Made by a program: the position numbers and the translations under genes. Shown here in pieces: positions 36,601-47,835 of a stretch of 64,000 nt of DNA (its first letter is position 1; every line of letters starts with the position of its first letter). Origin of the DNA: Piliocolobus tephrosceles (lineage: Eukaryota > Chordata > Mammalia > Primates > Cercopithecidae); assembly GCF_002776525.5 (NCBI RefSeq), contig NC_045435.1:126897079-126961078 (forward strand), read 5' to 3'. The notes beneath the pieces are model-generated. The model was not told the DNA's origin. It did not search any database and saw nothing but the letters and a program-made list of their open reading frames with translations.

Positions 36601-39284
36601 CCATTGTCTTCAATGTGCTCTGAATATCGCTCTTTTTGTTTTACAGGAACAGTGTTCAAACCATGCCTTAAGAGAAGAACATTAAAACTCCCTGAGTGGA
36701 ATGCACACATCACCAAGAAGTTCTCAGAAAGCTTATCTCCAGTTTTTATCTGACTATGCTCCTTATTTGACCATAGGCCCGAATGTGATCCCAAATATCC
36801 CATCGTGGATCCATGCACGAGGGAATTTCCAAGCTGTGTAACGTAAAGAAAGCTTCATCTATGTGAGAAGAATAAACATAGAAAAAAGCAGATTCACAGA
36901 AAGCTTCTTTCCAATTTTTATCTGAAGATATTTCCTTTTTCACCATAGTTCTGAGTGTGCTCCTGAAAGTCCCTTCGTGGATCCGTCCATGACAGACTTC
37001 AAGCTGCGTAATGTAAGGAAACCTTTATCTTTGTGAGATGATTACATATATCACAGAGTAGTTTCCTAGAAAAATTCCTTCCAGGTTTTGTCTGAGGCTA
37101 TTTCCCTTTTCATCATCGGCATCAACATGCTCCCAAATATCACTTGGTACCTGTTTATCAAAAAAGGGTTTCCCCGACGCTGTATGAGAAGAGAGGTATA
37201 ACACTCTGAGTGGAATGACACGTTACAAAGCAGTTCCTCGGAAAGCTTCTCTCCAGTTTCTGTCTGAACATATATCCTTTTTCACCGTAAGCCTCAAAGT
37301 GCTCCTGAATATCCCATCACACGCTAAACATACACAGGATTATAAAACTACTCAATGTAAGGAGAGGCTTAACTGAGCAAGAGGAATTAAGATGACACAG
37401 AGTAGTTTCACAGAAAGATTCCTTCTGGGTTATACTTAAGTATATTTCTTTCTCCATGTTCTAAGGGTCGTTCCCAAGTGTCCTTCCTCAGATTCCACAA
37501 AAACAATGATTTCAATCTGCTCAATCCACAGAACGATTTAAATCTATGAGACGAATACACACATTGCAAAGCAGTTGCTCAGAAAGTTACTCTGCAGGTT
37601 TCATTGGAAGATGTTTCCTGGCTCACCACAAGCCTCCGGGAGTCACTTCACAGATTCTTCAAGGACAGAATTTAGAAACTGGGCAACACAGAGTAAGCAT
37701 AAATTCTGTGAAGTGAATGCACATATCAGAGAGCAGATTTTTGGAATGCTTCTTTCTCGATTTCATTTCAGTATATATCACTATTTGCCATAGTCCTCAG
37801 TGCGCTATGAAATATTACTTTTTTGGTTACACAGGAACAGTGCTTAAACACTGCCTTGTGAGAAAAGAGGTATAACTCCCTGAGCAGAGTGCATACAACA
37901 CAAGCAGTTTCTCAAGAAGCTTCTATCCAGTTTTTATGCGAAGATGCCTCCTGTTTCACCGTAGGCCTGAATGTGCTCCTGAATATACCTTCTTGGATTC
38001 GTGCATGATGGAGTTTCCAAACTGCATAACATAAGAAAGGTTTTAACTATGCGAGATGAATAGATATCTAACAGGAAGCAGTTTCACAGAAATCTTCTCT
38101 CTGGTTTGTCTGAGGATATTTCCTTTTTCACCATTGCTGTGCCTGTACTCCCAAATGTCTCTTGGTAGCTTTTCCTGGAAAAGGGATTCTGGAATACTCT
38201 AGGAGAAGAAAGGTATATTTCTGTGAGTGGAATGCTCACGTCACAAAGCCATTCCTCGGAAAGCTTCTCTCCAGTTTCGGTCTGAACTTATTTCCTTTTT
38301 CACCATAAGCCTCAAAGTGTTCCGAATGTCCCATCACACGCTAAATGTACACAGGGGTATAAAACTGCTCAACATAAGGAGAGGCTTAGCTGAGTGAGAG
38401 GAATTAAGACGACACAGAGTAATTTCACAGAAAGCCTCCTTCTGGATTTTACCTGAGGATATTTCTTCCTCCATGTTCTAAGGATCGTTCCCATATGTCC
38501 TTCCTCAGATTCCACAAAAACAGTGATTTCAATCTTCTCAATACAAAGAATGGTTTAAATGTATGAGACAAATACACACATTGCAAAGTAGTTGCTCAGA
38601 AAGTTACTCTGCACGTTTCATCGGAAGATGTTTCCTTGCTCAACACAAGCCTCCTGGGTGTCACTAAATATCCCTTCACAGATTCTTCAAAGACAGAATT
38701 TTGAAACTGGGCAACATAGAGTAAGCAAAAATGCTGGGAGGTGAATGCACATATGAGAGAGCAGATTCTTGGAACGCCTCTTCCTCGATATTATTTCAGT
38801 ATATAAACATAGAGAAAAGCAGATTCACAAAAAGCTTCTTTCCAGTTTTTATCTGAAGATATTTCCTTTTTCACCACAGTCCTGTGGATCTGTGTGTGCT
38901 CCCGAAAATCCCTTCGTGCATCCGTCCATGACAGTTTTCAAGCTGTGTAATGTAAGAATATCTTTATCTATGTGAGGTGATTACACATATCACAGAGTAG
39001 TTTCCTGGAAAGCTTCTTTCCAGGTTTTGACTGAGGCTATTTCCCTTTTCGTCATTGGCATAAACATGCTCCCGAATATCTCCTGGAACCTGTTTCTCAA
39101 AAAGGGTTTCCCTGACGCTGTATGAGAAGAGAGGTATAACACTGTGAGTGGAATGCACACGTCACAAAGCAGTTCCTCGGAAAGCTTCTCTCCAGTTTCG
39201 GTCTGAACATATTTCCTTTTTTCACCGTAAGCCTCGAAGTGCTCCCAAATGTCCCATCACACACTAAATATACACAGGAATTAT
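30640..39284 (-). repeat. Alpha satellite, type 1 13-mer array, block II
   Basis: The type 2 array stops inside a monomer at about 30640 ('cacaaagcagttt' joined to 'caccataggcccgaataaga') and type 1 monomers follow. The monomer 9 marker is at about 31189, 32855, 35082, 37312, 38330 and 39253. The 2227-2230-bp intervals are complete 13-mers; the shorter ones (1666, 1018 and 923 bp) are deletion variants, with visible junctions near 32656, 38245 and 38805. Orientation is the same as in block I. Nothing else is visible apart from short T-runs (for example 34336-34346). Confidence 0.92.
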
Positions 39285-39285
39285 A

Positions 39286-41677
39286 TACTTAGGAATTGAA
39301 ATCACCCCAACAACCCGGGCAGTAACTATAAACTGCAAGGCCCTAATACGTAACTTTCTTCCCCCTCAAAATGCAAAAGAAATTCAATCCTTCCTAGGTC
39401 TAATAGGCTTCTTCAGACATTGGATCCCCAATTTTGGAATCTTAGCCAAACTTTTAAATGCCGCATTTAAAGAAAACCCACATGGGCTTTTGTCCAACCT
39501 CAAGTTAATCTTGACTCATTTCACCCGCTTAAAAGCTTGCCTTTTCTCACAACCCACTCTCTCACTGCCTGATTTCCAGGGTCCCTTCCAACTTTTTACA
39601 GATGAAAGGCAGAAAGTGGCAGTTGGTCTTTTAGCCCAGCCTGTCGGCAGCACCCACGGCCCTGTGGCCTATCTATCCAAACAACTAGACCCAACTGTGC
39701 AAGGCTGGCAACCGTGCCTGCGTGTGTTAGCAGCAGCAGGCTTCCTGACACAGGAAGCAAAAAAGCTCATTAGAGGCAGTAACGTAACTGTCCTCTCCAC
39801 ACACCGTCTTCAAGATTTCATCTCTCATGAAAGTGTTAGCCCCTTATCTCCATCCCAGCTCCAACTTTTCCATCTCTTATTCATAGAAGACCCCACTGTT
39901 ACTTTAAAAGTTTGCTCCTTTCTCAATCCAGCCACTTTACTGCCAGGCCCTCTTAAACCACCCCATACTAAACATTCTTGTCCTGAGGTCCTGGAGGCTC
40001 AACCCCACAGCCACCTACACTTGCATGACCGGCCCCTTCAGAATGCACAACTAACCCTATTTGTGGATGGCAGCTCCTTTATCAACCCTCAAGGAAACAG
40101 ACAGGCAGGATATGCAGTAGTTACCTCCTGCACAGTTTTAGAGGCAAAACCCCTACCACAAGTGACCACATCACAGCAGGCAGAACTCACTGCACTAACC
40201 AAGGCACTCCTACTATCAAAAGGAAAAACAGTAAACATATACACTGATTCTAAATATGCTTTTCTCATCACACACACCCATTCAGTCTTCTGGAAAGAGA
40301 GAGGGTTTTTAACCACCGGTGGTACACCTATTATTAGAAAAAACCAAATACTCAAACTACTAGATGCACTGTCGGCACCTTCCAAGGTAGACATTATACA
40401 TTGTAAAGGTCACCAAACTTCATCTAACCAGGTAGCAGCTGGCAACAATTTCGCTGACGTCACTGCCAAGTCTGCTGCCGGATTTTCCACCCCTAAGCCT
40501 CCTTCTGTCTGTTTTCTCTCCCCCCAGTATGCTCCTAATTACACTCAGGAAGAAAAGGCTAAGCTATTACCAAATCCAACAGCCAAACTCACTACAGGTG
40601 ACTGGATATATATTAATAACAAATTAATCATTCCTGAAACATAACTCCATACCATTCTAATAGGCATACATGATTCTTTACATAAAGGACCCAAAGCCTT
40701 ATACAATTTTCTAAATCCTCTCCTCCACTGTCCAACACTACAAAAACACTTACTTACAATCAACCAGCAGTGCTCTACCTGCCTAAAGCCAAATTCTCAA
40801 GGTGCATTGTGTAATCCCCATCCCAGCCATCAACTAAGAGGACACCAAGCAGGTGAAGATTCGCAAATTGATTTCACACATATGCCAAGACATAAAAAAC
40901 TCAAATACCTCTTAAACCTTGTGGACACCTTTTCAGAGTGGATAGACGCCCATCCTACCACAGGAGAAACCGCGAACATTGTTGCCTCTATACTCACCGA
41001 ACATATTATCCCTAGGTTTGGCCTCCTGGTCACTCTTCAATCTGACAACGGTCCAGCATTCATCTCTAAGGTAGTCCAACAGGTGGCAGCCCTCCTACGC
41101 ATCACCTGGAAACTCCACATCCCTTCTAGGCCTCTGTCTTCTGGTAAGGTGGAAAAGGCTAACGGACTCATCAAACAACAGCTCACCAAACTCTCAATCG
41201 AAACCCGGCAGGCGTAGGTCACTCTCCTTCCCTTAGCCCTGACCTGGCTGTGGGCAGCACCTCGAAGCCCAACAGGCCTCAGTCCCTTTGAATTCGTCTA
41301 CGGACGGCCGCTAACCCTCCAGCAAATTCCTTCCCTGCCCGCCCCTTTGGCAAACTACCTTTCATATCTCACTCTTCTCAGACAACTCCTAAGACAACAT
41401 GCTGAGTTAGCACACCCTCCTCCAACAGACCCCTACAACCCACATCTCTCCCTCAGTCCCGGAGACCAAGTATACATAAAAGATATCCAAGCCAAGACTT
41501 ACAGCCCAGGTGGAAAGGCCCATACACTGTCCTCCTGTCTACACATACAGCAGCAAAACTCCTAGGACACACGCATTGGATTCATATTTCCCAGCTAAAA
41601 AGGGCCCCCACTGAGAACAATCAGTGGACATCAGTTCAACTTTCCCCCACTCGCCTCAAACTTACAAAACTTCCTTG
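39286..41677 (+). pseudogene. pol: Retroviral pol remnant: RT end, RNase H, integrase
   Basis: One frame runs from YLGIEITP (RT C-terminal part, then FLGLIGFFRHW) through the connection region to RNase H, with VDGSS, QQAELTALTKA, YTDSKYAF and NFADVTAK giving the acidic residues and HCKGH near its end. Integrase follows: zinc-binding HX3H (IHDSLHKG) and CSTC, then the catalytic acids in QIDFTH, LQSDNGPAF and KVEKANG. The frame contains only two early stops, TAA at 40642-40644 and TAG at 41215-41217, before a one-base shift near 41510. Beyond that, the GPY/F motif (WKGPYTV) and integrase tail read in another frame to about 41677. The 5' half of RT and protease are absent. It is an inactive viral fossil. 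Confidence 0.94.
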
Positions 41678-41685
41678 ACTATCTC

Positions 41686-42939
41686 ATGCTCCCCGACCCC
41701 TGGCGCTTAGCTCACTTTCTCACCATCCTCTACATAAACCTATCAGACTTTCAATACATAACCCCAGACCCATATCTACCTCCAGACAATAGTCCGGAGC
41801 AGTGGTTCTCCTGTCTCCTAACCTTCATCGAACATCTTCAGTGGCAAGGGACACTCTGCGACGACACTGAAAATGAAGTCTCATTTTATACTTATATTGC
41901 TGTCTCACTCATACACTCAGACCTTTGCTAGTCCTCCTACTGTACAGCAATTTTTTTTTTCATCACTGAGACTTGGTCACAAGACAGCCGAACACAATCA
42001 GTACTAGTACATAGTTCTGCCAGTTGTCTTCCTTAAGGCTGTCAAACTTCTCTCGGGATAATAGAGACCCCTTCTCATGGCTCTCACTCATCAGCCAAGG
42101 GCTAAAATTAACCTACACTGTGAATATAACCAATCTCTCCCATTGCTTCCTCTGTGAGGCTTTAGAAGCCACCCCCCCAAAGGCAGCCCCCTGCCCATGG
42201 CCTTCAACACAACTGGTTAAACATCCCACAATTTACTCACCCTCCAGGCGCCACTATACCAAAATCCAAATAGCCCAATCCTTCCTTTTTGTTATTCAAC
42301 CCCAAATTCATCCTGATGTAATCATACTCAGGTGCCCAATGGAGGCCAAACAGCCCCCACTGGAGGCTATTTCTGGTGCAAGGGGTCCCTTTCTAAAACC
42401 TTTAACCAAACTGTCACAACTCAATCTGAATCTCTCTGTGTCCCAGTATCCTTAGTGCCCAGCCTCACCCTGTATAGCAAGGCTGAACAATTCGAACTGA
42501 CACTGCAGCTACACCCTCCTGCCAATCGCTTACAAAAACGGGCTTTTTTCTTGCCTCTAGTTATTGGAATCAGCTGAAAGCCTGGCCTCCCTGCAGTGCC
42601 GAACTCCCTCAATAGCCCAAGTAGCTGCCAAAACAGGTGATCCCTAGACTTGCTCACAGCTGAAAAAGGAAGCACTTGTCTCTTCCTTGGAGAAGAGTGC
42701 TGCTATTATGTTAGTGAGTCAGGCCTAGTAGACACTAACATTCAAACCCTCAATAAAATAAAAAACTGAAATACAGAACCTTAATACCCCAACCTTGCCG
42801 GGATCTTCCTTCTGGGTTTTGCCCATATTCTAACAAATGCTTCCATTCCCCATTCCTATACTAATACTGTACCTTATTTTATTCTTCATCCATACACCCA
42901 AATACCAACCATAGGCCCAACCTTAATGATGCCCTTTAA
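41686..42939 (+). pseudogene. env: Retroviral env remnant, several frames and deletions
   Basis: Env starts at ATG 41686, a few bases after the integrase tail, and runs 81 codons to a stop at 41929-41931. A second frame (42024-42455) carries the SU motif CFLC (CXXC type) after NLSH. A third (42332-42577) ends at a furin-like RLQKR followed by a hydrophobic fusion-peptide-like stretch and a stop. The CX6CC motif of the TM subunit is kept at 42677-42703 (C-LFLGEE-CC), but the region between fusion peptide and CX6CC appears shortened and carries stops. Hydrophobic sequence near 42800-42895 resembles the membrane anchor. Relative to the copy at 58692-58920, part of the cytoplasmic tail is missing. 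Non-functional. Confidence 0.88.
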
Positions 42940-42985
42940 CAGCAGGAAGTAGCCAGACAGTCCACGGCGCCCCCTATCATTATTA

Positions 42986-42995
42986 TCAATAAAAG
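42986..42995 (+). promoter_or_regulatory. LTR TATA-like box
   Basis: 'tcaataaaag' lies about 400 bp upstream of the AATAAA signal in the same LTR and is conserved in the LTR at 58166-58690. Its position fits the U3 promoter of a class I LTR; activity is unknown. Confidence 0.55.
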
Positions 42996-43385
42996 GTTGG
43001 ACTGTTTGGATAAACGGAGGCAAGATAGCGCACTTCCGGGTTCTTCATCACGAACTTGTCCCGCGCGCACAAAAATGCAGGGGCGCCCGGGAAGGTGGAG
43101 ACCAACCGGGCATGTGCCAAGTGACGTCAATGGAAGAGACCAAGATTTACCTGGTGGCACCTACAGGTGGCACCCCCGACATGCCCGTGCCCCGCCTATT
43201 GCCCTCCCAATCTTAGAAAAGCCGTTCCCGGTGAGCATCTCGCATGGACTTCCTAGCCCCCCACTCCTGTCGGTACTGCATTAGGAATTCTGTCCGAGAG
43301 CTCCACGCGGTAACTCTCTGGGACTCTTTGCCGGACGCCGACAGACCTCTCCTGAACCACTTCTTCCCTGAAGTTAGGTGACCAA

Positions 43386-43391
43386 AATAAA
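43386..43391 (+). terminator. LTR polyadenylation signal AATAAA
   Basis: AATAAA sits about 75 bp before the LTR end and is conserved in the other LTR copies (minus strand, 58243-58248, and the matching stretch near 60605). Confidence 0.7.
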
Positions 43392-43468
43392 TTTGCAGTT
43401 TTGTTCCTACCCTTGCCTACTTGCTGGTTCTTTTGTGCTCTCTCTGGTGGTCTTAGAAAAACAAATCA

Positions 43469-44286
43469 GTAAGGAGAGGCTTAACTAAGCGAGAGAAATT
43501 AAGACCAAACAGAGTAGTTTCAGAGAAAGCTTCCTTCTGGATTTTACCTGAGGATATTTCTTTCTCCATGTTCTAAGGATCGTTCCCAAATGTCCTTCCT
43601 CAGATTCCAAAAAATAGTGATTTCGATCTGCTCAATCCAAAGAACGGTTTAAATCTTTGAGACGAATAAACACATCACAAAGCAGTTGCTCAGAAAGTTA
43701 CTCTGCAGGTTTCATCGGAAGATGTTTCCTTGCTCACCACAAGCCTCTGGGCGTCACTAAATATCCCTTCACAGACTCTTCAAAGACAGAATTTAGAAAC
43801 TGGGCAACATGGAGTAAAAATAAATTCTGTGAAGTAAATGCAAATATCAGAGAGGAGATTCTTGAAATGATTCTTTCTGGATTTTATTTCAGTATATTTC
43901 ACTATTTGTCACTGACTTGTGAGAAAAGAGGTATAACACCCTCAGTGGAATGCATACATCACAAAGTAGTTTCTCAGAAAGCTTCTATCCAGTTTTTATC
44001 TGAAGATATCTCCTCTTTCAGCGTAGGCCTGAAAGTGCTCCTGATTGTCCCTTCACGGATCTGTGCAAGACGGAGTTTCCAAACTGCATCATATAATTAA
44101 CGTTTTTACTATGCGAGCCGAATAAATATATCTAACACAAAGCAGTTTCACAGAAATCTTCTTTGCAGTTTTTGTCTGAGGATATTTCCTTTTTCACCAC
44201 AGTCATTGCTATACTCCCGAATATCTCTTGGTAGCTTTTTCTCCAAAAGGGATTCCGGAATCCTTTAGAAGAAGAAAGGTATATTT
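43469..44286 (-). repeat. Alpha satellite, type 1, between provirus and L1
   Basis: Monomers 10, 11, 12, 13 and the start of 1 in reverse orientation. Monomer 12 has a private deletion of about 75-85 bp near 43913 ('ttgtcactgacttgtgag'), absent from the duplicate arm. The last 17 bases, 'agaagaaaggtatattt', are the left target-site duplication of the following L1. Confidence 0.9.
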
Positions 44287-45210
44287 CTTTTTTTTATTAC
44301 TCTATTTTAAGTTCTAGGGTACATGTGCACAATGTGCAAGTTTGTTACTTATGTATACTTGTGCCACGTTGTTGTGCTGCACCCATCAACTCGTCAGCAC
44401 CCATCAATTTGTCATTTATATCAGCTAAAACTCCCAATGCAATCCCTCACCCTTCTCCTCTCCCCCCTCCCCATGATAGGCCCCGATGTGTGATGTTCCC
44501 CTTCCCGAGTCTACGTCATCTCATTGTTCAGTACCCACCTATGAATGAGAACAACATGCAGTGTTTGGTTTTCTGTTCTTGTGATAGTTTGCTAAGAATG
44601 ATGGTTTCCAGCTGCATCCATGTCCATACAGAGGATGCAAATTCATCCTTTATGGCTGCATAGTATTCCATGGTGTATATGTGCCCCATTTTCCTAATCC
44701 AGTTTGTCACTGATTGACATTTGGGTTGATTCCAAGTCTTTGCTATTGTGAATAGTGCCGCAATAAATATACGTGTGCATGTGTCTTTATAGCAGCATGA
44801 TTTAGAACAAAGCCGGAGGCATCACTCTACCTGACTTCAAACTTTACTTCAAGGCTACAGTAACCAAAACAGCATGGTACTGGTATCAAAACAGAGATAT
44901 AGACCAATGGAACAGAACAGAGTCCTGAGAAATAATACCACACATCTACAGCCATCTGATGTTTGACAAACCTTAGAGAAACAAGAAATGGGGAAAGGAT
45001 TCCCTATTTAATAAATGGTGCTGGGAAAATTGGCTAGCCGTAAGTAGAAAGCTGAAAATGGATCCTTTCCTTACTCCTTATGCAAAAATTAATTCAAGAT
45101 GGATTAGACACTTAAATATTAGACCTAATACCATAAAAACCCTAGAAGAAAACCTAGGTGGTACCATTCAGGACATAGGCATGGGCAAGGACTTCATGTC
45201 TAAAACACCA
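44287..45210 (-). mobile_element. LINE-1, 5'-truncated, twin-primed; left copy of a duplicated insertion
   Basis: The 3' end faces left (poly(T) 44288-44295, then 3'UTR and the ORF2 C-terminus on the minus strand to about 44806). The 5' piece (about 44807-45210) is inverted and reads ORF2 on the plus strand from LPDFKLYFKATVTKTAWYWY to GMGKDFMSKTPE. A large part of ORF2 between the two pieces is missing, as is common in twin priming. Target-site duplication 'agaagaaaggtatattt' is at 44270-44286 and 45210-45226. The same insertion, including its inner junction ('catgatttagaacaaagc'), recurs inverted at 56072-56988. Confidence 0.95.
44528..44806 (-). pseudogene. L1 ORF2 C-terminal fragment
   Basis: The minus strand gives the last part of ORF2p (WIRKMGHIYTMEYYAAIK, ETIILSKLSQEQKTKH). 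Shifts and stops make it non-coding. The 3'UTR lies to the left with a C-rich tract at 44447-44472, the complement of the L1 G-rich 3'UTR tract. Confidence 0.88.
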
Positions 45211-47835
45211 GAAGAAAGGTATATTTTTGTGAGTGGAATGCACACATCACAAAGCAGCTCCTCAGAAAATTTCTCTCCAGTTTCTATATGAAGACGTTTC
45301 CTTTCTCACCATCAGCCTCAAAGCCCTGCAAAGTATCCCTTCACAGACTAAGCAAAAACAGTGTTATGATACAGCTCAAAGAAGAGAGAAGCTTAACTGT
45401 GTGAGCAGAATTCACGTGACACAGAGCAGGATCACTGAAAGCTTCCTTCTGGTTCTCTCTGAAGTTATTTCTTTTTCAGGATATTCTAAAGAGTGTTTCC
45501 GAATGTCCTTTCTCAGATTCCAAAGAAAAAGGGATTTCAAACTGATCAATCCAAAGAGTGATTTAACACTATGAGAAGAATACAAACATCACAAAAGAGT
45601 TGCTCTGAAAGCATCTGTCCGATTTTCATTGGAAGACATTTCCTTGCCTCACACAGGCATCTGGTGGCCACTTACTATCTTTTCATAGAACCCTCAAAGA
45701 ACGACTTTCAAACTGGGAAATGTAGAGTAAGCTTTAACACTGTGAAAAGTATGGACCTGTCAGAGAGCACTTTCTTCGAGTGCTTCTCTCTGTTTTCTAT
45801 TGGATGACATTTCACTTTTTGCCATAGTCCTCAATGTACTCCGAATATCACTCTTCTGGTTTTACAGGAAGAGTGTTCAAACTGTGCTTTATGAGAAGAA
45901 AGTTATAACTCCCTGAGTGGAATGTGCACATCACCAAACAGTCTCTCAGAAAGCTACTTTAAAGTTTTTATGTTACTATATTTCCCCTTTCCCCATATTC
46001 CCGAATGGCATCCCAAATATCCCTTCGTGGATCCAATCACGAGGGAGGGTCCAAGCTGCCTAATATAAAGAAAGCTTCATGTATGTGAGATTAATAAACA
46101 AAGCAAAAAGCAGATTCACAGAAAGCTTCTTTCCAGTTTTTATCTGAAGATATTTCATTTTTCACCAGAGTCCAGAATGTGCTCCAAAGGTCCCTTCGTG
46201 GATCTGTCCATGACAGTTTCCAAGCTGCATAATGCAAAGAAAGCTTTAACTATTTGACATGATTACACATATCACTGAGTAGTTTCCTAGAAAGCTTCTT
46301 TCCAGTTTTTGTCTGAGGATATTTCCCTTTTCACCATCAGCATTAACATGCCCCCGAATATCACTTGGTACCAGTTTCTTGAAAAGGGTATCCCTGACGC
46401 TGTATGAGAAAAGAGGTATAACACTGTGAGTGGAATGCACACATCTCAAAGCAGTTCCTCGGAAAGCTTCCCTCCAGTTTCGGTCTGAACATATTTCCTT
46501 TTTCAACGTAAGCCTCAAAGGGCTCCCGAATATCCCATCAAATGCTAAACATACGCAGGGTTAGAAAACTACTCAATGAAAAGAGAGGCTTAACTAAGTG
46601 AGAGAAATTAAGACGACACAGAGCAGTTTCACAGAAAGCTTCCTTCCGGATTTTACCTGAGGATAATTCTTTCTCCATATTCTAAGGATCGTTCCCAAAT
46701 GTCCTTCCTCAGATTCCACAAAAACAGTGATTTCAAGCTGCTCAATTCAAAGAATGGTTTAACGCTATGAGACGAATACACACATCGCAAAGCAGGTGCT
46801 CAGAACGTTTCTCTGGAAGTTTTATTAGAAGACGTTAACTTGGTCACCACAAGCTTCTAGGCGTCACTAAATATCCTTTCACAGATTCTACAAAGACAGA
46901 GTTTTGAAACTCTGAAACATAGAGTAAGCATTAACACTGTGAAGTGAATGCACATATCAGAGAACAGATTCTTGGAACGCTTCTTCGTCGATTTTATTTC
47001 AGTATATTTCACTATTCGCCATAGTCCTCAATGTAAACCGAAATATCACTGTTTCACTTTCACAAGTAGAGTGCTCAAACACTGCCTTGTGAGAAAAGAG
47101 GTATCACTCCCTGAGTGGAATTCATACATCACAAAGTAGTTTCTCAGAAAGCTTCTATCCAGTTTTTATCTGAAAATATCTCCTTTTTCACTATAGGCCT
47201 GAATGTGCTCCCGAATGTCCCTTCTCAGATCCGTGCCTTAAGGAGCTTCCAAAATGCATAATATAAGAAAAGTTTTAACTACGAAAAATGAATAAATATA
47301 TCTAACACAAAGCAGTTTCACAGAAATTTTCTTTCCAGTTTTTCTCTGAGGATATTTCCTTTTCCACCATAACCCTCGCTATACTCCGGAATATCTCTTG
47401 GTAGCTTTTTCTCCAAAAGGGATTCCGGAATCCTATATGAGAAGAAGGGTATATTTATGTGAGTGGAACGCACATGTCACAAAGCAGATCCTCAGAAATC
47501 TTCTCTCCAGTTTCTATTTAAAGATGTTTCCTTTCTCACGGTAAGCCTCAAAGCATTCCAGAATAACCCTTTACAGTCTAAACAAAAACAGTGTTATGAT
47601 ACTGCTCTATGAAAAGAGAAGGTTAACTGTGTGAGCAGAATTCACGTGACACAGAGGAGTTTCACAGAAAGCTTCCTTCTGGTTTTCTCTGAGTTTACTT
47701 CTTTTTCAGGATATTCTAAAGAGCGTTTCCAGATGTCCTTTCTCAGATTCCACACAAACAGTGATTTCAAACTGCTCAATCCAAAGAATCATATAACGCT
47801 ATGAGATGGATACAAACATCACAAAATAGTTGCAC
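45211..47835 (-). repeat. Alpha satellite, type 1, block III
   Basis: Continues the interrupted HOR unit: monomers 2, 3, 4, 5, 6, 7, 8, 9, 10, 11, 12, 13, 1, 2 and 3 in plus-strand order. The monomer 9 marker at 46533 is about 2.15 kb from that at 39253 once the provirus and L1 are subtracted, one 13-mer allowing for the private deletion. The part up to about 46873 is the left arm of the inverted duplication; diagnostic variants such as 'gaatggcatcccaaatatcc' (about 46004) recur in the right arm. Confidence 0.92.

Larger units (their letters stand above)
39285..43468 (+). mobile_element. HERV-F-like class I provirus, 5'-truncated (pol-env-3'LTR)
   Basis: Alpha monomer 9 ('atacacagg' plus 'aattata') changes at about 39285 to retroviral pol, in frame with the end of reverse transcriptase. 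Order: RT C-terminus, RNase H, integrase, env remnants, then one LTR ending in '..aaacaaatca' at about 43468, after which alpha monomer 10 resumes. There is no 5'LTR, gag or protease. Assignment as gammaretrovirus-like rests on the RNase H and integrase motifs, the env CXXC and CX6CC motifs and the polyprotein order. The HERV-F link comes from the related copy at 58166-60797, whose primer-binding site fits tRNA-Phe. No clear target-site duplication is seen. Confidence 0.93.
42940..43468 (+). repeat. 3' LTR of the left HERV-F-like provirus
   Basis: This ~530-bp segment is matched by the LTR at 58166-58690 (reverse strand) and partly by 60524-60797. A TATA-like 'tcaataaaag' is at 42986-42995 and AATAAA at 43386-43391; the LTR ends at '..aacaaatca'. 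The exact 5' boundary is uncertain because no polypurine tract plus TG is evident. The LTR is clearly more GC- and CpG-rich than the satellite around it. Confidence 0.85.
43469..46873. repeat. Left arm of an inverted segmental duplication
   Basis: Read in reverse complement, this stretch aligns monomer by monomer with 54416 to about 57870: alpha 10-13 and 1, the L1 insertion with identical inner junction and target site, then alpha 2-11. The arm ends near 46873 ('cttctaggcgtcactaaa'), matching the first bases after the polarity switch at 54416. By eye identity is near 90 percent, similar to that between HOR copies. The arm may extend further left beyond the provirus. Confidence 0.88.
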
